NCBI GenBank assembly: GCA_031772625.1
Contig: CM062804.1
Span: 1,024,099,208-1,024,163,207 of the forward strand
Direction: 5' to 3'
DNA from: Pinus tabuliformis
Lineage: Eukaryota > Streptophyta > Pinopsida > Pinales > Pinaceae
DNA length: 64,000 bases
The position numbers and the translations under genes were made by a program. Shown piece after piece: positions 50,404-61,642 of the stretch. The number at the start of each line of letters is the position of its first letter. Position 1 is the first letter of the stretch. Under the pieces are notes generated by a model, which saw nothing but the letters and a program-made list of their open reading frames with translations, was not told where the DNA came from and ran no database searches.

Positions 50404-50617
50404 TGATATTTGACAAGGACTGATCAAGTATAGCACAACTGTATGGAACTTAAGACTGAATAAAGATTGACTGAGGCAACTTTTATGTACTCCTGCAAAT
50501 GCAAAGCAGAGGTAGTTTCTAAGGCTGTCTAGCTGTCACTCAGGCTTTATCTATAATATCAAGAATCAGACAGGGGTTTATGAATTTCATTCAGATCCCC
50601 AGTGGAGTCGCCATTTA
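50404..50617 (-). other. Element D primer binding site and short leader
   Basis: 50613-50594 on the minus strand reads TGGCGACTCCACTGGGGATC, four bases inside the 5' LTR. This is the PBS type of Tat/Ogre elements (described for tRNA-Arg; the tRNA is from memory). About 190 bases of leader follow to the gag ATG. Confidence 0.75.
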
Positions 50618-51454
50618 TGTTAACACCCAGGTTGTTCCCTTTGACTCCTAAGGGAATACGGCTGGGGTAACTACTAACCAGGCTTTGGATTGCAGGTTCT
50701 AGCCTACCTGTAACCAGAGAGGGCTCTCTCTTTTAGTTTTAACTTTGTTTTTGAGGATTTTAGGCTAGTTATGAGGTGAGAGTTTTGTTTAAAGTTTTGG
50801 TTGAATGATGTTTTCCAGTAGCTGAGATGAGATCTTCAGAAGGTTCAGTCCATTGGGCAATGGAGTCTGTGATTATGGGTTGTTTGAGATATTGAGTAAG
50901 ATTGCTAAAACTGCCGGGCCATATAGGTATATCATGAAACAAACATAAAATTGTGAAGATGAAATATGTCTAGCCAGTGACAGGCAACTAAGATTCTTTC
51001 ACTAAGCTAGTGATGTGGGAAAAGGATATATCACTCAGGAGCAGATTTGAATTCCTGAATAATACTCACTGTGAAAGTTTTAGTATGAAGGTGAAGCAAC
51101 TAAGAATTACACTTTCATAGCTAATACTGGAGAAAACATTCATAACAGCATAGATTGAGTTCAGGGTGTTTAATGAACAAATCCTGAACTATTCTTTTTC
51201 TGTGCTATTAAACTATGAAATATAGAGCATGAGCAGATTATGATAGAATGAAATACATAACAAGAAGGTTCAGGAAACTTATTGTGCCATGAAATATGCA
51301 GGAATCCTGTAGCAGTAAGCAATCACACCACAACACATCAAAACAACTCAGAACTTCAGAAATTCCATCAGCTCCCTGTATTAAAAGTCTGAAATTTACA
51401 GCATAAGTTCTCTAGAAGAAAAAATCAACAACCCCAGCAAGCTTATCCGAGGGG

Positions 51455-51463
51455 ATATATATA
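51455..51463 (-). promoter_or_regulatory. Second TATA-like run, between ORF1 and gag
   Basis: ATATATATA inside GGGGATATATATACAATC, about 1.05 kb before the gag ATG. The same run is in the 3' LTR near 37909-37917. If used, gag-pol would have its own start and ORF1 would fall in U3. Sequence alone cannot decide. Confidence 0.3.
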
Positions 51464-51849
51464 CAATCGGTTTTACAAAATATCTGAACGCTGAGTCATT
51501 TTCTCAATAACTGCGTTCACCAACTTTCAGAATAGCAGATAAAAAGTTATTGCTATTTTAAATATACAATGAATACCCTTCAGTTTTGTCAGAAACTTTT
51601 TTGACTTTTGGAGGCCACTGAGTCGGTTGGGCACTTTGTATTAATTTTGAATGATATGCTCTTTATTGCTTGGTCGAGGTGCGGCTATCTCAGCCTTGTC
51701 ATCTGCATCTGTCGGCGTTGCTTTAGTGTCCAAATTTGTTTGCTGAGTTGGCTCTGTCCACTCCTCTCCAGTCATAATGAATGTATCAATTTTCTGAACA
51801 TGATGACTTATGATTGATGTACAGGAATTTGATGAAAAAATCTGTTTGT

Positions 51850-54800
51850 TCACAGCAATGTCTGTATCATGCTTGTCCACCATTCCTGAGTAGGCAACTG
51901 ATGTCTCAAAATTGTGCCTAAGGTTTCATCTACCTCAGTATATTTGTAGTAATTTGGAGGCACTTCAAACAGATGTCTAATCTCATTCATGATAAAAAAA
52001 AAATTCTCTATTCTGTCATAGAGACTTTGCCCAGATGCAGGCCCTGTTTCCTCTGGGGTACTTGATGCTGCAGTGATCTGATTGGTGGCAAATGTATTTA
52101 CCCTCTTGGCATAGTTTTCATGGGATAGTAGCCTTCCTGCACTGTTTAGTAAGCTGGGAAGGCCTCTGTTATGCAATGCTGTAAATTTCTCCATGAACTT
52201 GTTCACCTCTGTCTTCATTTCCTGGCATCTTCTATCCAATGTTTGCACAAGATTTCTCAAAGTGAGCACCCTTTTTACAAGTAAGATGGTGTCAGTTCTG
52301 TTAGAGATGCCCATTGCTACCAGCTGAGGGCCTGTGCGGTTGTTAAGGACATTGATCATCCTATTGGCTATCTCAGGCATATTGCCTAGAGATGCCCTTG
52401 CTCTTTGGCTTTCTTTTTGGGCCCTGCCTATGAGATCTATGTGCTCATCGATGGTTTCAATATATTGCCATTGATATATTATAGACTGACCAAAGTTGGC
52501 CCACAGGACTTTCTTGATTTCATCCACCACTTTGTCAAGAGAGAGCTCTTTCTCCAGTTCTTTTATCTTCTTCTCAAGAGCCTTCACCTCTCTTGTTTTT
52601 TCAGCTACAGTTTGCTTTGATTTATCATACTTTTCATTAAGTGTAGCTAATTTTCCCTTGGCCTCATTTAGTTCTGCCATCTGGGCCTCTAGAGCTTGAA
52701 GTTCTTTCATCATATTCTGCATATCAAGGCTGGGTGCCTGTCCTGATGTTGTTGCTGGTGCTGCTGCTGTACTTGGTGTTGATGTTGAAGGGCCTGTCCC
52801 AGCTGTTTGTCCTGTGGGAGGACTGATAATTTGAGGAGGTTCCTCAAGGTTAATCACTGGCTGTGGGGGCTGAAATGTCTGCCCTCCTTCTTTCTGTTTC
52901 AGGGCTGCCTGTAGTGCACCCTCTGTTGCTATCAATCGGCCTTCTGTTTCTACCAATTGTTTGTGTAGTGTCAGCAGCATGGCTGCTACATCTTGGTCCT
53001 TTCTCTGCTGAGCAACATCTTCTGTTTGAGGGTGAAGGGTTGCTGGAATTTTGACCATCTTCCTCAAAGCTGCTATATCTGCCTCTTTTTCCTTTAGTAA
53101 TGCCTGCACAGCTTTGGGATCACTTGGGTCATGCCCAAGCTCTATAATGATATATTCCAAAGACCTAATCCTATTGTCTTTGGCTTGAGAAGATGCGTTC
53201 TCCAATTCTAATTGGGCAGTAGTATTATGGAGACTATTTTGCAGTTTGTGTGCTAGAAAGGTTTTGTCTGCAAGAGAGGAGTAGACCATCTCACCCGTTT
53301 GCTTATGTAGCTCAATTTGTTCCATTGGGTGGATGTCCTTTGCAAATACCTCAAGGTTGGTTCTTATGTAATCTGCAGCTGACTGTGGCTGTAGCATAGT
53401 AGGCATGAAATGACTCATAGTCATCTTCCCCTCTGTTATGTCATATGCTGACATAAGCCTCTGTTGGCTTCTGGGAGCCATTTTGAGCAAGTGATTGTAA
53501 AGCTGAAGTCTAACTGGCTCATTCCTCTTCTTAATATCAATGAATTGTTGCTTTATGCTGGATTCTGCCCTTCTTTGCTGGCTAGAGGAGCTGACCTCTC
53601 CTCCAAGTGGTCTTTCTTGTTCCTGTTGGAAGGAACTGGCTGATGCTTCCATGCTAGGGGGGCCCATACCTATGGATGGCCCAATAGGCATCTCTTCTTC
53701 AGAAAAAGGATTTAATCTTTGCCTTTTCTCCCCTTGTTGACTTGCTGATGTAGTGAGGGGAGTTTCTTGCTGTCTATCCCTCTTCCTGGTTCTCTCTTCA
53801 TTCAACGGGGTTTGGAGCACCGAGGTATCCACTACTGTTTCCTGCCTTGGAGGCACACTCTCTTGAGCCTGTTGCTCTGTAGATACAGGGACCTCAGCCA
53901 TTTCTTCTTGCTGTTTGGTCTGCTCTTTCTGTTGTTCTGCTGTTGGGAGCGGCTGATCCTGCTCCATTTCTTTCCCTTTATCTGTGCTGGCTGCCTGAGG
54001 AGTAGTTTGAGCTGCTTGCTGAGGAGCTGTAGAAGATGAGGCAGCTACTCCAAGTTGAGTATGAGAAAGAGAAAAAACCTGCCCACAATATTCCAGGTCA
54101 GCTTCCTTCTCAAGTTTCTTGGCTTCTTTTAATGCTATTTCTTCTTTAGTACTTGCCTCTTCTAGAGTGCCCTCTTTCCATCTTAACAGATTTGCATATT
54201 TTTCAATATGAGGCAACCTGACATGATCATAGCTAGCCAACTTATATTTGACCCTTCTAAGACTAACGAAATGATTTAGATCATAAGGTATCCAGAGGAA
54301 ACTGGTTTGCAACTCGAGGCACTTTAGGATCTTGTCTGCTTCTTGCCATGCCTCTTCTCTTTTATTATAAATAAATGGGCCTAGCTGGTTCTTGACTTTG
54401 AGTTGTACCTTCTTATTTTTGTTGTGGAAATGGACCATGTCTGCATTTCCAAATTGTCTGAAATACTCTAAAGCAAAAAGTCTCATAGGGACATATCTTG
54501 GTAGCCTATATGGAGCCAACTCACAGCCATATATTCTGATTACTGTATGGTGTTGGTAAAAGTACCAATCCCCAATGTTGTAGGCCTTTGAGAGCTGGAG
54601 GATTCTCTGCATCTCATCTGTCAATCTTGGAGGAGGGGCACTCAACAGCAAGGACATGGTTGGATGTATAAAAAGGTCTATGAATTCACAGTAGCTGTAT
54701 GGTGAATAAGATGTGTGATGAAAGATTGAAGACCAAAATACCACAGATCTTGGGTTTCCCTGAGCATCAAACTTCTTGAGAGTAATAGGGAAGCTATCAG

Positions 54801-55551
54801 GCTGGTAAAATAGGAACAAGTGATAGATGTAGGAAGTGTATCTAAATATCCTTTCCCTCTCTAAATTCATCAATTGCTCATGAATTTTATTGGCAATGTA
54901 TGCAACATAATCATAGTGAACAGAAGGAGTCTTTCCAGGGGAGAAGATGGACAACATTGCCAGAATGGTTTCATCAGCATCCTCAGTTGACCTGTAACCC
55001 AGGACATAACTGATCATATCCACAAGCATCCTGCCCAACTCATTGAAATATACATTTCCTATAGGAGGGGTCCTCACAGTTTGAGAGCCTGATTCAATGA
55101 ATAACTAATTAATCTTTATGATTTGGGCACTGGACAGCTTGCCTCCTTGGTCTATTAAGTGCATCATGGACAGAGGAGTCAATGACTTTGCAGTGTGAAA
55201 GTGCAGCATTTGATTTATAGCCTCAGGGGTGACATGGAACAAAACTGAACCTGAGGGACTGAGGACAGCTCTTTGACATGGATCATAGTTGGCACTGCAT
55301 CTATGAATCAAATATGGGAGGACATTGACTTGAGGAAGATTTAAAATGGGCAAATTGGAGTCCCAAATCCCTAGAATATCAGCTCCACTGAACTGTTTGG
55401 CTTTCAGCTCATTGAGTACATGAATATGATACTTGCTGTACATTGGGATTACTTCTGCCATCTCGTAGTCTCTGTCAGCCAGGGCTTGCCATTCTATCTC
55501 TCTTTCTGGGGCATTTAAAGGTGCAATGTTCAATGCCACTGGAGTTTCCAT
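51850..55551 (-). CDS. Element D ORF1 in the 5' LTR, 1233 codons with one amber stop
   Basis: ATG 55551 (METPVALNIAPLNAPE) to TGA 51852-51850, in the same strand as gag-pol. One TAG at codon 149 (55107-55105) where the 3'-LTR copy has CAG. Residues about 1-480 look globular (VTPEAINQMLHFHTAK, IFRYTSYIYHLFLFYQPDSF, YRLPRYVPMRLFALEYF). About 490-650 is Gln/Thr/Ser-rich and disordered, with a basic cluster RTRKRDRQQ near 587 and GEKRQRLNPF, a possible nuclear signal. About 770-830 (ALLKEKEADIAALRKMVK) and 947-1010 (KELQALEAQMAELNEAKGKL) are coiled coils; the rest is helical. I recognise no enzyme motif. Ogre elements have an extra ORF before gag, but it sits outside the LTR. Function unknown. 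Confidence 0.7.
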
Positions 55552-56007
55552 GGTTTTTGTGTATTTTAAGCAGAATTTTAGCAAATTGCGGGAAAATGCA
55601 ACGCTTGCGTAGTAGGTTGATATAAACTTGGAGGATTTGCAGTGACAATAGGGTAACTGAGGTACAACTGGGCACAATTGGCTGATATGAGGGCAATTGA
55701 CTTAGTTGCAGGGCAATGCAGCTTAAATTCTTGGTGAAATTGGCAGTTTTACGGTGTTTTAACAGTGCAGAACGGAATAGACCAGGCGCAGGAAGAATGT
55801 AGTAAATACCTGGTCGCAGCGCAATGGCGGAGGCTTGGTTCGAGTTGACTTGTAGGCAGCCACGGCTCTGGAGTGAGTTTTAGCAGGTTGGCGGCGAAAT
55901 GGTCGTGAAAATGCATGCAGGGAGCACAGTGGTATTTTGTCAAAAAGTGCGAAAAAACCGTGATTTTTGGCCAAATATGGACATTTTGGGCTTTGGCGCG
56001 TTTTTTG

Positions 56008-56030
56008 GATGACGTCAGCATGACGTCATC
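56008..56030. promoter_or_regulatory. Paired TGACGTCA palindromes in element D LTR
   Basis: GATGACGTCA, a three-base spacer, then TGACGTCATC: two bZIP/CRE-type sites forming an inverted repeat. Preserved at 42454-42476 in the other LTR. A third TGACGTCA is at 56281-56288, and GACGTGGC (G-box/ABRE-like) is at 56092-56099. Known as bZIP (TGA/CREB-type) sites; use here is inferred. Confidence 0.55.
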
Positions 56031-56684
56031 GGGTGGGGTCGGGTACGGAAAGGTGATGTGGCGGTCTGTGAGTGGTCCATGTGGATGGGGGACGTGGCAG
56101 ACAGCTCAGGGCGATGGCGAATGGAGCGGTGATGCGACGCTGAGGTGGCAGTGACGTAGGCGTGACATGGTGGGCGGTAAACAAAGGCGGTAAGCGGTAA
56201 TATCAGACCGCTTGTTGTACGGGAACGGTTTTGGCAGGCGGCCTCCCGATACAATTTGGGAACGATGCGTGGCCGAGCCCTGACGTCATGCTCTGATAGT
56301 TTTCGGGAGCTATCGTCCGGGCATCGGAGGCGGTCCGAAATCAATGTGAGCCGTCGGATGGGAGGGCCCAGATCCGACGGACGACGGGATGGAAAATTGC
56401 CAACACGATACGGCGGGACCCGACGCATTATTTTAATAATTTCCTTTTGTTTTTTGTGAAATGCGCATTGTAACAAGAACTTTGGATAAGCGGCAAAAGT
56501 GGGTTTAGCGATGGTTTATAAGCCAAATGGAGTTAGGGCTGTAAATCAAGCGGATCTTAATTTAATCCCGAGGCATAATGTTGGAGCTATTCTGCCTTTA
56601 GCGCTTTGATTTCTTTGCACTTCAACCCTTTAGGACTATAAGGCTATATTGCCTAGGGGAAGGGGGAATATATACTTTGGGGCT

Positions 56685-56693
56685 TTTTATATA
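56685..56693 (-). promoter_or_regulatory. TATA box upstream of element D ORF1
   Basis: Minus strand TATATAAAA followed by AGCCCC, about 825 bp from the LTR start and about 1.1 kb before the ORF1 ATG; conserved at 43138-43130. Confidence 0.45.
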
Positions 56694-57518
56694 CAATAGT
56701 AATATGATGATAGGGAAAAGGGGAATTAGGGAGTTAAGTATAGATAGAGTTAGTAGTTAGTATTGGATGGGAGATATGGAAGGGAGGATGCAAAGACTAA
56801 GTTTTTTAGGAAACAAACTTAGTTTAGGGGAGTAGATCAAAATGAAAAGATTTTCACACAAGAAATGTGGCTCTTTATGAAACAAGAATCAACAAAAGAG
56901 TTTGACTTCTGCAATGAACAAAGGTGGTATTGGGATGTTAGCAAGGAGTTTGATGGGGGATGATTGGGAAGTTAGATATGCTTCACTTTGTTGCTGTAAA
57001 ACTGCTGAATAGGAAGATCTGCACTGGCCACCATGTGTTTCCTTTGCTTAGGCCAGTGATATGAAAGAAATCATGCTTCTGCAACCCCATCTACCTACCC
57101 ATTCTATTGCCTAGCATTTTTTATTACTTCAAAGAGGGTGCACTTAGACTAGCAAACCCTCATGTGCCCTTTTCTTTTCCTTTGGCATTTTCTTTTGATT
57201 TTCTATCTAAGGCTAGCCTTATTACTTCCAAGGCCCCAGATTAAGCTGTTGGGAACCTTCATTCTCTACCTAACTACTCATCTGCCAAGATTGAAAAATT
57301 TGGACAAATTTCTTTCTCTAGTCTACAACAAAATTGAAATATGGCATGACCCAGCTTAGACTGTTGGATCACCCATTCAGAAGTAGGACAACATCAAAGA
57401 ACTGCAGATAGGTGTTTTCCACACAAATATGAGATCTTTGCACCATCAAAGTAGGGCATATTTGGAACTTCCCCTGTCAATCATGAAAAATGAAACCTAT
57501 TGGTATAGGTAGCTAACA

Positions 57519-59129
57519 CCAGGTATGGTTGACCCTAAAATTCAGGAGCTCAGATGAAAATATATGGGAGATTTGGTCCATGAACTTCCAAGACCCAAAA
57601 CGAATCTCAATAATGGTGGGAGACTCTACAAGTATCAAGAATAATGGGGTCTTAGAGGATCTTCTTAGTTATTTGACTGTGTTGAGATGTGTGTTGAGTG
57701 GGAAGAACTACAAAATTGTTTTTAATAATATGGGCTATTTAAAGAAAATAAGAACAAATAAACTACAATAATGTGATAAAATAATGTAAAATATCTATAA
57801 AAAAATTATAGAAACAACTTTTTTACAACATGAGTATGAAAAAATAAAACCACTAGTCCTAAAGACCTAGAATCCTTCCTTTCAAATTATAATTAGACCT
57901 TCCTAAATTTTAATTAGTGGGCCATGAATATATTAGAAGAAAATAATGAATTATTGAAGGGGGGCTATAATTAGGGATATTTGTGTCACATTTTAAAGTG
58001 GATAGAAATGTTTCCCAACAAATATTCAAATTCACCCCAAGATGCCATCACATCCCATGATCACCACCTTTTCTAAATGGCCTATGATCTGATCATTAGG
58101 CTACCTTCATTTAATGGGGGTAAATAATTTTAGTTTTTGGGTGTCGACCCATGATTTGAAACACTGACAAACACTTGGGAGACTTGAGGAGATTCACAAA
58201 ATCATAGGCCTAAGCCTTAACTCCCTCATAGGTTTCTTCATACCAGTATCATTTATACACTAGATGACGAAGGATTTAAGTACCTTGAAAAGATAAATTC
58301 TATGTTTCAAATATAGAGTGACAAATAGGGGTTATTTATATTCCTACCCCCAAATCCATCGCTAAAGTAAAATTTTATTTTGTGACATCAAAATGGAGGA
58401 TTTTAATGGTTATCTTAGAGTTACTTTCATAGAGTTTGTAACTCGGGTGGTATCCCAAGCATGTTTTTCTAGGTGTAAATACGTGGTTTGATGTGAGAAA
58501 TCACACAAGTTTAAGAATTGCAACATATGGACACCCCATATTCCTCACAATTCCCTTAATTAAACTATGTGAGAGAGAAACCAAACACCAGAATAAAATG
58601 TTGAAAAAAGAAAACTAAGACTAGAATATGTGGATATAATAAATCCTTAATTCCTTTAACAAACTCCTAATGTTTGATTTCAAGTTTAAAGTGAGGAATT
58701 AAAATCCTTAAGCTAATTTGCAATATCAAATTGAATATTTTCACATTGGGGGTGCTTATAGTGGGCTTAAATAGCTATGTGATTTTCTTGAAAAGCAACA
58801 ATAAAATAAAGCTAATTATACATTAGACTAATTGGGTGGTGCTTACTTGAGTTAATATTTTTGTGCTTAATTAATGTTGTAGGCAGAATGATGAAATTTT
58901 TGCAAACTAGTTTTATTCAACCTAAATTGATTTATTAGAAAAAAAATTGGAGAGCATACTGTGGATGTAAAAATATTCTTGAAGCACCAAATTGGTTTTA
59001 TTTTGGAAAAAATCAAACTAATCTAATTATGATATACTCGCTTTCTTAAAAAATAGTGAGTAACACAAGTCAAATAGCTTTACAAAATGTAGAAATAAAA
59101 CTTGAGGCATAATAAAATAAAGAGGATAA
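57519..59129. other. AT-rich sequence without a supported gene
   Basis: Right flank of element D (begins with its duplication CCAGG) up to the copia LTR. Presumably contains the 5' part of H1, but I find no clear gag or LTR. The 80-codon plus frame at 57529-57771 matches nothing I know and has no support. Runs of A/T are frequent. Confidence 0.5.
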
Positions 59130-59531
59130 TGTTGGCATTATAATTCTGGTTTGGCTCTATGGTACAGGTGTTGTACTTGATGGCAACTCACTCAAGTGGC
59201 AAAACTCTTTTTAGGCTCTTAAAATGATGGAAAATAAGAGGTTCGTAGGTGCATCGTTCAAAAGGTGCGGACCCGCAGGTTCGCCGTCCAAGGAGTGCGG
59301 ACATACCCGCAGGTTCACCGTTCATAAGGTGTGGTCCCCCAGTTCACTCACTCCAATGCAAAGAAGCGCACTCTTGTGGGGTATCCTATGATTGGCCCTT
59401 GGTATTTAGCCCATCTTTTATGATCCTATGGTTTTGGCTCGTGGTATAGGATCTAATTTATTGAACCCCGGTTTGGATCCCTTGTATTAGTTTTTGATGG
59501 TTTTGTCCCATGGTGTGGATAAGGGTTTGAC

Positions 59532-59538
59532 TATAAAA
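59532..59538 (+). promoter_or_regulatory. TATA box of element I LTR
   Basis: TATAAAA within GACTATAAAAAGGGG, a strong consensus match in the U3 region. Confidence 0.65.
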
Positions 59539-59744
59539 AGGGGAATGAGATCACTTGGCTGGTCACTTGTGAAAAATTGAATATCTTAAGATCTGAAATT
59601 TTGGGTGTTTGGTTTTACAAAGCTAAGATCTAAATCAAGGAGAAACCTTAAGGTGAATCTATTGATAAGTCGTGAACTCTCGGGCGCGTGGATCTGACTG
59701 ACTGTGGCACATTGGAGGACTGTTAATTTGGCCCTAATCAGAGG

Positions 59745-60035
59745 TTCGCAGGCGATCCACGGTGTAGGTGCAGGGGTACGCAGTTCAGGAGAAGACGCAG
59801 TGCGAGGGTACGCAGCGCATCAGAAGGCGCAGTGCGAGGTACGCAGCGCAGAAAAAATCAAAGTGCGGAGATATGCAGAGGCACAGATGGAACAATGCAG
59901 AGGTACACGGTCTGACACAAAGTGCAGTGCGTATCTGAGTTGAGGTACGCAGTTCAGAAGAAGGGGAAGTTGCGTTGGTACGCAGAGCAGCAGAAGGATA
60001 CAGTGCGGATCTGCGCAGTTCAGGCACAAAAAGGC
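59745..60035 (+). repeat. Imperfect GTACGCAG repeats in the R/U5 region of the copia LTR
   Basis: GGTACGCAG(T/C)(T/G)CAG-type blocks at roughly 59774, 59809, 59835, 59943 and 59979, with variants (TATGCAGAGGCA, TACACGG), interspersed with AAGTGCG or CAGTGCG. Richer in GC than the surroundings. A related pair of GTGCGGAC-ACCCGCAGGTTC blocks is at 59260-59315. Confidence 0.6.
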
Positions 60036-60666
60036 TGCAGATACCCGCAGGTTTATATTGGTGAAGTTGCGGACCTGTCTTGAAACATTTATTGGCTGTC
60101 TTTTATCTATTGTTGCAGAGTTCTGGGTTTAGATTTCTGGTATTACTTTTCTGTTTACAACATTCTGAGTAGTTGGGTGATTCATTGGTTGTATAAGGAG
60201 ATTGGGTGATTTGCATGTACTTGATGATTATTTGATCTTCTTGGATCCAGTCTGAAAATTAATGAAACGTGGTCCTTAAAGAAGTAGAAGAGAAAAGGGG
60301 GTTGTAGCTCCCTTCCAGGAGAGACTGGAAAACGAGAGAGAGTTGTAGCTCTCTGCAGGTTGTAGCCTGCGTACTGGTAAAGGACTGCACCGGTACACAA
60401 TCCTTGTAAAAGAAGTTTCTAAATTGAAAGAAGATAGAGACATATTGCAGCAGGTGGTTTTCACCCACATTGGGTTTCCATCTTATATCTGGTGTTCTTT
60501 GGTGTGCTTATCTATTTTTCTGGTTCTTGTTCATTATTATATGGTACTGACATACAAATTAATGATCAATATCTGAAGAATAAATTAAAGTATAAATCTG
60601 GAAGGCATATTGAAAAGAATTTGATAATACTGATTCACTCCCCCTCTCAGTATTATTTCCAACAAT

Positions 60667-60678
60667 TGGTATCAGAGC
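60667..60678 (+). other. Element I primer binding site
   Basis: TGGTATCAGAGC, initiator tRNA-Met complement, two bases after the LTR. Confidence 0.9.
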
Positions 60679-60724
60679 AGGTTCTTCAGAAGAAGGTCGA
60701 TCGCTTGAAGAAAGATCTTACATC

Positions 60725-61642
60725 ATGAGCAACTACGAGAGGGAAGCATCAATTAGGCCACCGATTTTTGATGGGATAAACTTCGTTTATTGGAAGGTAA
60801 GAGTTACTGCCTATCTTCAATCTCTTGGTACAGATGTCTGGGATATCATAGATACAGGGTATACTTTTCCTTCAGAAACTCCTACAGATCTGGATGAGAA
60901 GAAGAAATATGAAACAAATGCAAAGGCGGTCAATACTCTATTAGGATGCCTATCTCAATCAGAATTTGTCAAGGTAATGCAGTTTAAATCCGCAAAAGAG
61001 ATATGGGACAAGATTGTTCTGAGCTATGAAGGAGATGATCAGGTAAAAAGAGCAAAACTTCAAACCCTCAGGATTCATTATGAAAATCTCAGGATGTATA
61101 ATGATGAAAGTGTGGCTAACTATTTTCTTCATGTAGATGAGATTGTTAATTGTATGAAAAATTTGGGTGAAGAAATAAAAGAGGTTGTTGTGGTTTGAAC
61201 AATCTAAAGTTTCTGCTATAGAAGAAAAAGAGAATCTACAGAGCCTTAAAATGTCACAGCTGCACAGAATTCTAATTGCTTATGAAATGAGGAAAGGAGG
61301 TCCATCAGACAGGAGAGAAGTTGTCTTCAAGGCTTCAAGCAAAGGCGAGTACTACGAGTCAGGACACGTGTCATAGAAGAAGAAGAATCAAATTTTGTCA
61401 GAAATCTTCAATGGGGTACTGGACGGTTCCAAGGTAAGTTACCTTTCAAATGCTTTTCTTGTGGCAGAGTCGGTCACTATGCTACCAAATGTCCTCACAA
61501 GGATAAGATTGACAAAGGAAAGGAACCTGTTAGATGGAACAAGAAATAGAATGAAACAAAGAAAAGTTACTACGCTCATGAAGACAGTGATGGCCTATCA
61601 AATAGTGACGAAGATGAACGAGGTAATGATTATAAACTTTTA
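60725..61642 (+). pseudogene. Element I gag, N-terminal part, frameshifted
   Basis: ATG 60725 (MSNYEREASIRPPIFDG) opens 157 codons with the copia-gag signature FVYWKVRVTAYLQSLG and LQTLRIHYENLRMYNDESVA. Near 61185 a deletion (the usual segment before SKVSAIEE is missing) shifts the frame; 61185-61376 continues as SKVSAIEEKENLQSLKMS. A zinc knuckle CFSCGRVGHYATKC is then read in a third frame at about 61449-61490. Gag builds the particle; this copy cannot. Confidence 0.85.

Larger units (their letters stand above)
37072..57518 (-). mobile_element. Element D: 20.4 kb Tat/Ogre-like Ty3/gypsy element with giant LTRs
   Basis: LTRs 37072-43963 (3') and 50618-57518 (5'), TG...CA ends (TGTTAGCTACC...GGGTGTTAACA on the minus strand). 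Perfect duplication CCAGG at 37067-37071 and 57519-57523. The internal part, 43964-50617, encodes one gag-pol frame. PBS reads TGGCGACTCCACTGGGGATC, the type used by Tat/Ogre elements. Placement in that lineage is further supported by the extra RNase H. The LTRs, about one third of the element each, carry their own long sense ORF. Confidence 0.96.
50618..57518 (-). repeat. Element D 5' LTR (6901 bp)
   Basis: Layout on the minus strand from 57518: about 825 bp AT-rich U3, TATA (56693-56685), a GC-rich CpG-bearing stretch (56420-55750) with TGACGTCA motifs, ORF1 (55551-51850), then about 1.2 kb AT-rich with a second TATA run at 51463-51455, ending at 50618. Confidence 0.95.
59130..60664 (+). 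repeat. Element I 5' LTR (about 1535 bp)
   Basis: Starts TGTTGGCATTATAATTC, ends CTCTCAGTATTATTTCCAACA-like sequence at 60664, just before the PBS. TATAAAA at 59532-59538 would start RNA near 59565. The left border is inferred from the TGTTGG end; the partner LTR is not visible. Confidence 0.65.

Noticed and set aside
57529..57771. 80-codon plus-strand frame right of D
   Set aside because: No recognised family, no flanking signals, in AT-rich DNA; most likely chance.
59249..59449. Short plus frame in the copia LTR as a gene
   Set aside because: Overlaps repeat blocks and the TATA region; no homology.
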